DNA from: an uncultured Bartonella sp.
Lineage (GTDB): Bacteria > Pseudomonadota > Alphaproteobacteria > Rhizobiales > Rhizobiaceae
NCBI RefSeq assembly: GCF_945277285.1
Contig: NZ_CALYPR010000003.1
Span: 310,001-374,000, forward strand
Length of the DNA stretch: 64,000 nt
Direction: 5' to 3'
A program made the translations under genes and the position numbers. A model generated the notes under the pieces. That model was not told where the DNA came from and did no database searches. It saw nothing but the letters and a program-made list of their open reading frames with translations. Below, piece by piece: positions 29,218 through 38,200 of this stretch (position 1 is its first letter; each line of letters begins with the position of its first letter).

Positions 29218-29844
29218 ATGCTCGATTACATTAAAAATGGCCAAGAAATTTATAATCGGTCGTTTGCAACCATTCGTGCAGAAGCCAAACTTGATAACAT
29301 TCCCGGTGATCTCGAAAAGCTTGTTGTGCGGGTCATTCACGCTTGTGGCATGGTGGATATTGTTGACGATATCGCTTTTTCTAAAGGTGCCGGTATTATC
29401 GGTCGGAACGCTCTTAAAGATGGTTGCTCGATCTTGTGCGACGCGAAGATGGTAGCCGAAGGCATTACAAGAAGACGCCTGCCTGCAAATAACCGTGTAA
29501 TATGTACGCTTGACGACCAATCCGTTCCTGCGCACGCCAAGGAAATTCAAAACACCCGTTCGGCTGCAGCAGTCGATCTGTGGAAGCCTTATCTCAAAAA
29601 CAGCATAGTCGTCATCGGTAACGCACCGACAGCGCTTTTTCATCTACTTGATCTTATTGAACAAGGCTTAGAAAAGCCCATATTGATCATCGGTTTTCCC
29701 GTCGGATTTGTAGGTGCAAAAGAATCCAAAATAGCGCTCGCCTCAAACGACTTTTCTATTCCCTATATTGTTGTCCACGGAAGGCGTGGTGGAAGTGCCA
29801 TGGCAGCGGCAGCGATCAACGCTTTAGCGAGTGAACTTGAATGA
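29218..29844 (+). CDS. cobH: Precorrin-8X methylmutase
   Basis: Moves the C11 methyl group to C12 to give hydrogenobyrinate. Of 208 residues. It has the conserved RVIHACGMVDIVDDI with the catalytic His, and GFPVGFVGAKESK. The first ATG after the cobG stop (29214) is out of frame; ATG 29218 gives MLDYIKNGQEIY, the usual family start. The stop overlaps the cobI start by ATGA, indicating coupled translation. Confidence 0.97.
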   Translation: MLDYIKNGQEIYNRSFATIRAEAKLDNIPGDLEKLVVRVIHACGMVDIVDDIAFSKGAGIIGRNALKDGCSILCDAKMVAEGITRRRLPANNRVICTLDDQSVPAHAKEIQNTRSAAAVDLWKPYLKNSIVVIGNAPTALFHLLDLIEQGLEKPILIIGFPVGFVGAKESKIALASNDFSIPYIVVHGRRGGSAMAAAAINALASELE

Positions 29845-30596
29845 CAAAAACAACTGCTAGGCTTATTGGTGTCGGCGTTGGACCAGGAGATCCCGAGCTT
29901 ATAACTGTCAAGGGGATGAAAGCCATCCAATCGGCAGATATTGTCGTCTATCATGAAACCGAAAAACATAAGAGCAATGCACTCGATATAGCACGCTGCT
30001 TTATTTCAAAAAAAGCACTTTTACAGCCGCTAACTTATCCGGTCACAACAGAAACTGATAGTAATTCTGAGTTTTACAAACGACAATTAAACAATTTTTA
30101 TAAAAATTCAGAACAACTTATTGATTCATTTTTAAAAAATGGAAAGACTGTTGTTGTCCTTGCTGAAGGTGACCCACTTTTTTACAGTTCCTTTATGTAT
30201 ATTTATGATCGGTTGGGCAACGACTATGCGACCGAAATCATTCCGGGTATTTCTTCGATTTTTGGCGCTGCATCGGTTTTGCAAACGCCACTTTGTTATC
30301 GTAACCAGAGTTTTACCGTTTTATCGGGAGTTCTAGACAAACAGCGCCTTATAGAAAAGCTGCAAAACGGCGATGCTTTTGCCATTTTAAAAGTTGGTCG
30401 TAATCTGGACAAAATCAAAGATGTACTGCAAATGACCGGGCTTTTTAAACGTGCTTTATATATCGAGCGCGCTACCATGGCAGAACAAAAAATAATTCCG
30501 CTTACAAAGGTTGGCAGCCACCAGTCGCCTTATTTTTCACTTATCCTGATACCAGGCCAAAATCCTCAAAAAATGGATGAGAATATTGTTTACTAA
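29841..30596 (+). CDS. cobI: Precorrin-2 C20-methyltransferase
   Basis: SAM-dependent methylase acting on precorrin-2 early in corrin ring synthesis. Of 251 residues. It has the tetrapyrrole-methylase motifs GVGVGPGDPELITVKG at the N-terminus, LAEGDPLFYSS, and EIIPGISS. The gene overlaps cobH by 4 bases and cobJ by 20 bases. Confidence 0.96.
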   Translation: MTKTTARLIGVGVGPGDPELITVKGMKAIQSADIVVYHETEKHKSNALDIARCFISKKALLQPLTYPVTTETDSNSEFYKRQLNNFYKNSEQLIDSFLKNGKTVVVLAEGDPLFYSSFMYIYDRLGNDYATEIIPGISSIFGAASVLQTPLCYRNQSFTVLSGVLDKQRLIEKLQNGDAFAILKVGRNLDKIKDVLQMTGLFKRALYIERATMAEQKIIPLTKVGSHQSPYFSLILIPGQNPQKMDENIVY

Positions 30597-31995
30597 TTCG
30601 TCGCAACCAATTGCTATATTTGTTTTTTCTGATTTTAGTTCTAATAATGCTATTGCCATTTCAAAGCTATGGGACAATGCCACAATCTATGCGACAAAAC
30701 GAGTGCAACAACGTGGCTTTACGATCGTGGATTCGATTGAAGAAGCGATGGTAGATGCGTTTAAAGCCGGTCATCCAATCATCGCATTTTGTGCCTGCGG
30801 CATTGTTATCCGCATTTTGGCATCTGAGTTGAACGACAAATATCGCGAACCGCCAGTTTTGTGCATTTCGGAAGACGGTTTGTCCATAGTTCCTTTATTG
30901 GGGAGCAATAATGGCGCCAATGATTTTGCCTGCCAACTTGCAGAAATTCTTCATGGATATGCGGCAATTACGACAAGTGGCTATTTGCGGTTTGGAATAA
31001 ATCTTCTGGACCCGCCAGCTGATCTTGAGCTTTTCAACAAAAATGATGCCGCCCATTTTATTTCCTCCCTTCTTTCGGGCGAAAAAGTACAATTCATCGG
31101 TGATCATGATTGGATTTCATCAAGCAGACTGCCATTTTCAGCGAATTCATCGCTCAAAATTATTATTGATGATGATAATCACTGTACAGGTTCGGCAACG
31201 ACATTGGTCTATCGACGGTGTAAGCAATCAGGGGTTTTAACAATTATTGGACTGGGCCCAGGCAACAAGGAAAGTGTTACTTTTTCGGCTCGTTCAACCT
31301 TGATTGAGGCAACGGATGTTTTCGGCTATGATTATTACATCAAACTAGCCTTGCCTTTTTTATCATTCCAGACACTCCATCCGAGCGATAACAGACAAGA
31401 ACTGCAAAGGGCTCAACAGGCTCTTGATCTTGCCGCAACTGGCAAAAACGTTGCCATGATCTCGTCTGGTGACCCCGGAATTTTTGCTATGGCATCAGCC
31501 ATCTTTGAAATAATGGAAAAAGATTATTCTAAGAAATGGGATAACGTCAAAGTGAAAGTAGAACCGGGTATCACCGCTGCCCAATCGGCCGCGGCCCGCT
31601 TTGGTGCGCCTTTAGGCCACGATTTTGCTGTTATTTCTTTATCGGATAATCTCAAACCATGGAGCATTATTGAAAAACGGCTAAAAGCGGCACTCCAATC
31701 GGATATGGTGCTAGCACTCTATAATCCCGTTTCACGGTCACGGCCGACAAAAATTCTCGAGGTTCTGGACATTTTAAAACGCCACTGCACGCCTGAACGA
31801 ATCATTATGATTGGCACAGATATTGGCCGAACAGGTGAACACACCACCATAACAACACTTGCCAAGATTGATGTAAACGACATCACAAGCCGCTCGGTCA
31901 TCATCGTTGGTTCTAGCAAGACACGCAAATTTTCAAGGGCGGGAAAATTGTGGAGCTATACTCCGCGTTCCTACGCAAGCGATCAGGAGCCTTAG
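30577..31995 (+). CDS. cobJ: CbiG N-terminal-like domain fused to precorrin-3B C17-methyltransferase
   Basis: The C-terminal ~255 residues (from about 217, TIIGLGPGNKE) are CobJ, which methylates C17 with ring contraction in the aerobic pathway. Motifs are SSGDPGIFAMA, EPGITAAQSAA and ALYNPVSRSRP. The first ~210 residues match the N-terminal and middle parts of CbiG, the cobalt-precorrin-5A hydrolase of the anaerobic pathway (AFCACGIVIRILA; VPLLGSNNGAND), without the CbiG C-terminal (CobE-like) domain. The start overlaps cobI and the stop overlaps the convergent lipoprotein gene by 4 bases. Length 472 against ~250 for plain CobJ. Confidence 0.92.
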   Translation: MRILFTNSSQPIAIFVFSDFSSNNAIAISKLWDNATIYATKRVQQRGFTIVDSIEEAMVDAFKAGHPIIAFCACGIVIRILASELNDKYREPPVLCISEDGLSIVPLLGSNNGANDFACQLAEILHGYAAITTSGYLRFGINLLDPPADLELFNKNDAAHFISSLLSGEKVQFIGDHDWISSSRLPFSANSSLKIIIDDDNHCTGSATTLVYRRCKQSGVLTIIGLGPGNKESVTFSARSTLIEATDVFGYDYYIKLALPFLSFQTLHPSDNRQELQRAQQALDLAATGKNVAMISSGDPGIFAMASAIFEIMEKDYSKKWDNVKVKVEPGITAAQSAAARFGAPLGHDFAVISLSDNLKPWSIIEKRLKAALQSDMVLALYNPVSRSRPTKILEVLDILKRHCTPERIIMIGTDIGRTGEHTTITTLAKIDVNDITSRSVIIVGSSKTRKFSRAGKLWSYTPRSYASDQEP

Positions 31996-32543
31996 TAAAG
32001 CGAGCTGCCCGATGATGCAGTGGCTTTTGTACGCTTTTTAACACTACCTGCCGCTTTTCCGGCAGAAGTACTTTTGCGCGGTGTTTTGATATCTGTATTA
32101 TCAGTGGTATTTTTTGAAACAGCTTTTGGCGCGGCAGCTGCCTCTTCTGCAGCAATCTGGTCGGCACTTTTTGGTGATGTATCAATCACTGATTTCACAA
32201 CGCCCGACGAACTTACTGTGCAAACTGCGTCACGCAAATCCACCTTCAGGATAACTTGTGTCGAACCATCACCGGGTTTGCGAGAATCGACCGCTTTAAT
32301 GACGCGCGTCGGCAGAAAATATTTATTTGCTGCACTATTGATGCAAGCTTGCGCAAGATCAGGCGCGACGCTGCGGGCGGGAGAAGTAAATGAAGGAAAT
32401 TTCGGTGCTGGATTGCTCGCAACCGGCGTTGTCATAGCATTTGTACCCGTAGTAGGTTTGGTCGTTGCCGTTGTCGTACACCCCGAAACAGTCAGAGCCA
32501 GACCAGCTACAATAAGAAATGATTTAGGAAAAACGCTTGACAT
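31992..32543 (-). CDS. Hypothetical lipoprotein
   Basis: A 183-residue protein with a clear lipobox (LTVSGC, Cys 22) and therefore probably anchored in the outer or inner membrane. A Thr/Ala-rich linker follows, then a small folded region (residues ~55-120, with two conserved-looking Cys: DLAQACINSA and DAVCTV), then an Ala/Lys/Thr-rich low-complexity tail. The DAVCTV...VKSV pattern looks like a small periplasmic binding module. I do not recognise a named family. It is convergent with cobJ, overlapping by 4 bases. Confidence 0.75.
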   Translation of the reverse strand: MSSVFPKSFLIVAGLALTVSGCTTTATTKPTTGTNAMTTPVASNPAPKFPSFTSPARSVAPDLAQACINSAANKYFLPTRVIKAVDSRKPGDGSTQVILKVDLRDAVCTVSSSGVVKSVIDTSPKSADQIAAEEAAAAPKAVSKNTTDNTDIKTPRKSTSAGKAAGSVKKRTKATASSGSSLY

Positions 32544-32651
32544 ACAGACACCTCAGTTAAACTTCTCGGCAACGCCGTATAATGCAACCGAGCAATAAAG
32601 CCCTTTAACGATTTTTTCTCTTCCCGTCACCAATATAATGAAAAACTACAG

Positions 32652-33176
32652 TCATCTGTTTGCTAGGTGTGTCGGAAGTATCACAATATCATCATCTGGA
32701 CAATCTTTGTTCCACTCGCTCACTGTGCGTCCATCAATTACAAGCAAAGGCGCGATCTCGCTCAAAGGTCGTAATACAAAGGCACGTTTGGTCATCAAAG
32801 GGTGGGGAAGGCTCAATGTCGGCGAATGGTAGTGACCGATATGTTCGTAGGTGAGCAAATCAATATCAAGCGTTCTCGGCCCCCATTTTACTTTTCTCTC
32901 TCGCCCATACTTTTTCTCGATATCCAAACAGAATTGCAGAAGATCTTCAGGACTGAAACCGGTCTCTATTTCACAACAGACATTGACAAATTCCTTCTGG
33001 TCGGTTTTTCCCCAAGGTGGTGTCCGATAAAATGACGAGACCTGCTGCAAGTGGATATAAGGACAACGATCAATGTCTTTAAGCGCACCACTAATCGTTA
33101 AAATGACATCACCAACATTGCCGCCAAGCCCCAGCCAAACCTTGTTCGACAAATTTGCCTTTACCGGCTGAATCAT
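32652..33176 (-). CDS. folK: 2-amino-4-hydroxy-6-hydroxymethyldihydropteridine diphosphokinase
   Basis: Transfers pyrophosphate from ATP to 6-hydroxymethyl-dihydropterin, the step before dihydropteroate synthase in folate synthesis. Of 174 residues. It has WLGLGGNVGD at the N-terminus, the FYRTPPWG loop, and the signature KWGPRTLDIDLLTY followed by LPHPLMTKRAFVLRPL. The start overlaps the folP stop by ATGA. Dihydroneopterin aldolase (folB), which usually separates the two in related genomes, is absent here. Confidence 0.97.
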   Translation of the reverse strand: MIQPVKANLSNKVWLGLGGNVGDVILTISGALKDIDRCPYIHLQQVSSFYRTPPWGKTDQKEFVNVCCEIETGFSPEDLLQFCLDIEKKYGRERKVKWGPRTLDIDLLTYEHIGHYHSPTLSLPHPLMTKRAFVLRPLSEIAPLLVIDGRTVSEWNKDCPDDDIVILPTHLANR

Positions 33177-34012
33177 TTTTTACCTTTCAGTTTTAAAACC
33201 GCATCGGTTATTGCTAACGCATCCTTATTTAATGCCACATCATGCACCCTAAAAATTGAAAATCCGGCTTGTCTTAACAAGACAGATGTAGCCACCGTTG
33301 CAATATCACGCATTTTTGGCTCTTTTCTACCGGTTACTATACCTAGAAAATGTTTTCGTGAAGTTGCTGCAAGAAGTGGAAAACCGAATATTCTCAATTC
33401 GGATGCCCTATTTAACAAGTCGAGATTATCCTGAAAATTTTTACCAAAACCAAACCCCGGATCCAGCACAATCGCATCGTCAGAAATACCGGCTTTAGAA
33501 GCTATATTTAACGATTTATCAAAATAAAACTTCTGGTCTTCGATAACATCTGGCAAAACATCCCGATTACGCGAATTGTGCATAATAACGATACCTGCAC
33601 GTTTTTCAGCAACAAGATCCGCCATGTCAGGGGCTTTTTGCAACCCCCATATATCATTTACTATATGTGCGCCGGCCTCAAGAACGATACGTGCTGTTTC
33701 AGCATGATAAGTGTCAATCGACAATAGACCGGCTTCAAGCTCTATCAATTTTCGGACAACCGGAAGTACTCTCCCCTGCTCTTCTGTTACTGTAACTTCA
33801 TTAAATCCCGGACGTGTCGATTCACCGCCAATATCGAGAATTGTAGCCCCCTCATCAAGCATTTTTAGTGCGTGCCTAGTGGCATCTTGCAAAGAACTGT
33901 GTTTACCCCCATCCGAAAAGGAGTCAGGTGTCATATTTAAAATTCCCATCAAAACCGATGTTTGATTAAGAGAAATTGTTTTATCACCGCCAACTAGCCA
34001 CGAGTTTTTCAT
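33173..34012 (-). CDS. folP: Dihydropteroate synthase
   Basis: Condenses p-aminobenzoate with the pterin pyrophosphate; target of sulfonamides. Of 279 residues. It has GILNMTPDSFSDGG, DIGGESTRPG, and a DPGFGFGKNFQDN segment, all parts of the TIM-barrel active site. ATG 34012, preceded by TTGAG, was chosen over an in-frame start 29 codons upstream whose translation is unlike the family. Forms an operon with folK. Confidence 0.96.
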   Translation of the reverse strand: MKNSWLVGGDKTISLNQTSVLMGILNMTPDSFSDGGKHSSLQDATRHALKMLDEGATILDIGGESTRPGFNEVTVTEEQGRVLPVVRKLIELEAGLLSIDTYHAETARIVLEAGAHIVNDIWGLQKAPDMADLVAEKRAGIVIMHNSRNRDVLPDVIEDQKFYFDKSLNIASKAGISDDAIVLDPGFGFGKNFQDNLDLLNRASELRIFGFPLLAATSRKHFLGIVTGRKEPKMRDIATVATSVLLRQAGFSIFRVHDVALNKDALAITDAVLKLKGKK

Positions 34013-34117
34013 CTCAATTTTCACTTGTGTTAAAATAATTAAATTTTGTAGACGCTTTTTTAGCAGATTTATGTAAATGTCTAGAATAACATAGGACATC
34101 TAACGACAGAGATTAAA

Positions 34118-34744
34118 ATGTTAAAAAAAACAATCAGTACTTTCGCTGCTTCATGTTTTTTCTTGATGCCGTTTTCTTTGACTGCGGAAGCAGCCAGAAT
34201 TTATAAAACTGTCAGCTATTACAGTTTATCCGGCACAACCCCTGCCCAATTGGACAAAGCATTATCGCACAAAGGCCCTTATGTAAAAAGCACAGGTAGT
34301 CACCATCCGGGTGCTACGACTATCTCGTTCGATCCGCGACTCAAACTTGTTCAGGATGGGCGTTATTGCAAGGTTGCTTCCGTCAGTGTCGATGTGCATG
34401 CCAGAATGTCTCTGCCAAAATGGAAACAACGGGCGACAACGAAATCAGTCGAAATGGCTCTTGTCTGGGACACGTTATCACGTGATATTCAGCGCCACGA
34501 AGAAAGTCATATTGTCATTGCCCGCGCCCATGCTTCAAAAATCGAACGGGCGATCAAAAATCTACCATATCGAACTGATTGCAATCTGTTGAAACAAGAT
34601 ATCGAGAAGACAACCTACAATATTCTTGTCGATCACGAAAACGCACAACAAGTGTTTGATCGTGCTGAAGCCGTCAATTTCGAACATCGTTTTATCAATT
34701 TGCTTGTGGGACGCCTCAAACAAGTGGAACAAGAAAAACAATAA
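34118..34744 (+). CDS. DUF922 family predicted secreted Zn-dependent protease
   Basis: Exported protein of 208 residues with an N-terminal signal peptide (hydrophobic to ~25, TAEAA cleavage region). The DUF922-type domain begins with YKTVSYYSLSGTT, and the zincin motif HEESH (HExxH, residues 127-131) lies in IQRHEESHIVIA. The family is predicted to be metalloprotease-like, but no substrate is known. It diverges from folP and is convergent with the ferredoxin gene, whose stop lies 3 bp away. Confidence 0.88.
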   Translation: MLKKTISTFAASCFFLMPFSLTAEAARIYKTVSYYSLSGTTPAQLDKALSHKGPYVKSTGSHHPGATTISFDPRLKLVQDGRYCKVASVSVDVHARMSLPKWKQRATTKSVEMALVWDTLSRDIQRHEESHIVIARAHASKIERAIKNLPYRTDCNLLKQDIEKTTYNILVDHENAQQVFDRAEAVNFEHRFINLLVGRLKQVEQEKQ

Positions 34745-34747
34745 TCC

Positions 34748-35083
34748 TCAACTTTGCCTTTCCGGAATGTAGACGACCAGACCATCCAGACTTTCATCCA
34801 GAACTATCTGACAGGAAAGTCTGGAATTTTCACGTCGATCAAACGCAAAATCAAGCATATCATCTTCCATTGCATTTGGTTCTCCAACGCGATCTCTCCA
34901 CTTTTCGTCAATATAGACATGACATGTCGCACAGGCACATGCCCCACCACATTCCGCAACAATCCCTGCAACATTATTTTCTAATGCTGCCTCCATCAAA
35001 GTAAGGCCAGAAATGCTATCCACAGCAAATTCTCTATTGTCCTGTTCACTCTTGAACACGATATGTACCAATTGATACCTCAT
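34748..35083 (-). CDS. [2Fe-2S] ferredoxin, adrenodoxin type
   Basis: Electron carrier of 111 residues. Cluster ligands are C45-x5-C51-x2-C54 (within ECGGACACATC) and a fourth Cys in LSCQI. This is the ISC-type/adrenodoxin-like pattern found in Rhizobiales, where such ferredoxins serve Fe-S assembly or P450-like partners. No partner gene is adjacent, so its redox partner is unknown. Confidence 0.93.
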   Translation of the reverse strand: MRYQLVHIVFKSEQDNREFAVDSISGLTLMEAALENNVAGIVAECGGACACATCHVYIDEKWRDRVGEPNAMEDDMLDFAFDRRENSRLSCQIVLDESLDGLVVYIPERQS

Positions 35084-35271
35084 TCATCATATTGATTTTA
35101 TTGATTTTTATTTTTTTGCGGATTAAGCCGCGCGATGCCGTTAACTTTATCTTAAAACTTTTTGAAGTTTAGGCAAGAACGTATTCCTTTCTAATTCCTT
35201 AAAGGTTAGGATAGGTATGCTTTATTGAAAGTATCACCGTCTTTCAATGCGTATAGAGTAAAGAGGCTAAG

Positions 35272-38200
35272 ATGGCACGTAGAACCAAGGCAGAAAAGAT
35301 TGATGTCGAAGTCGAGGAAGCTCTTGAACAGGCTTTGGACTTTGATTTTGACAAAGCTGCTATAAAAGAAAGTGCTTCCCAATCGACCAGTGGACTTATT
35401 GATCTGGACGACCTTGCACAACAGATTGCACAGGCTACGGAAGAGCTAGCTGCCGAAAATACTCCCGTAACCAAGCGTACCCAACAAAATGGGCCGGCAG
35501 TTGATGAATCGGTAGCTGAAAGTTTGTTTGGCAAGAAACCTGCTCGCGAATCAACTGGTGGGACTGTACATGATGCTCTGGTTGTCAACCAGCCGCGCCC
35601 GGCAAACGACGATCTTAACCTTATCAATGTCCGCGAAAACTACACAACTAAGCCATCCCGCATTTATTGGAGCACTACTGCACTCAGCGCTCTTTGGGCA
35701 GCGGGTGGCGCTTATGTCGCCAATACTTTGGCACCTGCCGGCCTTGCCGCTTTTGCCGCTACCCCTGTTGGGATGGCAGTTGCAGCTGGAACCGCGGTTC
35801 CTATTTTGATGTTTTGGGGCTTTGCACAACTTTCTAAAAGATCAATTGAGCTCAAGAATATTGCCACTGCGGTCAGCGATGCAGCACTGCGCTTAAGCCA
35901 TCCACAATCAACAACTGAAGAACATGCTATCTCGCTTGGCAAAACAATACGTCAAGAAGTGTCTGCTATGAATGAAGGTATTGAACGTACCTTGTCGCGT
36001 GCAGTCGAGCTGGAAGCTCTCATTCAGGGTGAAGTTCAAAACCTTGAGCGTGCTTATACAGAAAATGAGTCTCGTATCCACAATCTCATCAGTGAACTGA
36101 GTAACGAACGCGAGGCCATTCTTGGTCATGCAGACAGGGTGCAGTCAACCATTCGTGGAACACAAAATGAGCTCAGCCATGAATTTGGAGATATTACCAC
36201 AAGTATCTCGAAAAACGTTGAAAATGTAACAAAAACACTTACCGAAACTCTGCAGCATCAAGGCGAAGAGCTCGTCGCTAAATTAGCAAAAGTTGGCGAA
36301 GGGGTAAGTGGCGAACTTGCAGAAAAATTCCGTCAAACAGCTAACGAACTGCAAAGACAAAATTCTGAACTTTATATCAATCTTGAACAAGGTGTTAGTA
36401 AAGCTACCGAACGTCTAGAACAGAACGGCGAAAAAATTTCCTCTACCTTCAACCAGAGTGCTGAAAGGGCAGAGAAAAGTGCTGAAATGCTCGGACAACG
36501 AATGCAAGAAGTGGCAAACCGTGCATTGTCAGATTTTGACGAAAAAATTTCAAAATTGGGTGGCCATGCAGATACATTAACCACGCAGTTTGACAATCTC
36601 ACCACGACTGCAATTCAAGAGTTCGAAAAGCGCCTTTCCGTTGTTGATAACTCGCTCGGTGAGCGAGGAAATTCGATCATTGACTCATTTATTACCCGCG
36701 CGCAGGAGCTTGAACAGAATACCGAGAAACTTGGTGAAATTCTTGATGCAAGGGCTATAAAAATCAACGAAACACTTAAAGCCAGAACAATTGAGATCGC
36801 CAATACTTTTACTGCAGGTCGCAATAATATGCTTTCGACATTTGCGGACGGTAAAAAGGTATTGAGTGATGAAATCAATGGGTTAGACATTTCTCTTGGT
36901 GACATGCTGAAAAATCGTTCAGATGATTTTAAATCGCAAATAGCCCAAGGGCGCGAGGTTATATCCGAGTTGCTGAGTGAAGAAACCAACAAACTCGGCG
37001 ACACTATCAAAACTCAGGTAGACGTGCTCTCGCAGCATGTAAGCAATGTCGAACAGGTGCTGATCAAAAATGTAGAGACGCTTGATCAACATTCACGTAA
37101 CCATGTCGAAGGTATTGAACAACGCACAACTGCCTTGCAATTGGCTATTGAAAAAAGCTTTGAAACCGCTAATGAACTGATTGATACGCAGGCAAAAAAT
37201 ATCGATACGCGAGCGGATGCCTTACGAGATTCTTTGGCCGTTAACAGTTCAGCGCTAAACGAGGTACTTGCAGATCAGGCACGTGTTCTCGAAGAACGTA
37301 TTGAATATATCAAAGATGCTATTACGAAAGGGGATGTTGCATTTAATGAGACTGTTAGCAACCAGGTGATGAAGATCAAAGATGCAATAACCACCAATAG
37401 TGAGGCATTGAACTCGGCCTTCTCAAATCATTTAGATACACTCCAGAATAACACAGAAATTCTTGAAAAATCTCTATTAACATCAAATGATTCTTTTTTA
37501 GCTTCGGTGGATAGTCGCATTGACGCGATGAATGAAAGTTTGGCTTCCAAGTCTGACACAATTACCGAGTGCGCCAAAGCGTTGGAAAACAACCTCACGC
37601 AAACATTGGGTAGAGTTTCAAAATCGTTGGAAGTTCAGAGTGATTTGTTAGGGCAACGGTCAAACGAACTTAAAAACATCGTCACTGAGAACAACGAAGG
37701 TATTAAGCGTTCTTTTGCTGAGCAAACTGCCATTTTAGATGAACGTACTGGAACCATGCAGAAAGCATTGGAAGTCGGCGTACACAATGTCAAAAGTACC
37801 TTGGAAAACTCGGCTTTATCAATTGCTGATAGTTTACGTGACAGTATTACGAGCGCATCCGAGAAATTGAATGATGAAGCACAAAAGGCGGCGCGGTTAA
37901 TTTCGCAAACAGGTGGTGATCTCATCACGAATTTGACTTCTGGAGCCGAAAAGGCCAATTCAATATTGAGTGAAAGCGGCGATAAACTCCTCAACAATCT
38001 TACCGAAGCAACCCAGAAAGCATCTGAAGTTATTTTAACTGCTAGTGATGGCATGACAACATCACTTTCTGAACAAACGGAAAAGACGCAGTCAATATTG
38101 TCCAATTCTCGGGATGCGTTGAAAAATTCACTTAACGACGTTACGGACAAAGCCACTGCCCTGCTCTCGCAATCAGGAAGTCAGGTACTTTCGTCATTCA

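Noticed and set aside
32020-32598. 192-codon plus-strand ORF opposite the hypothetical lipoprotein
   Set aside because: The minus-strand frame has a genuine lipobox and natural composition; the plus frame has no ribosome-binding site.
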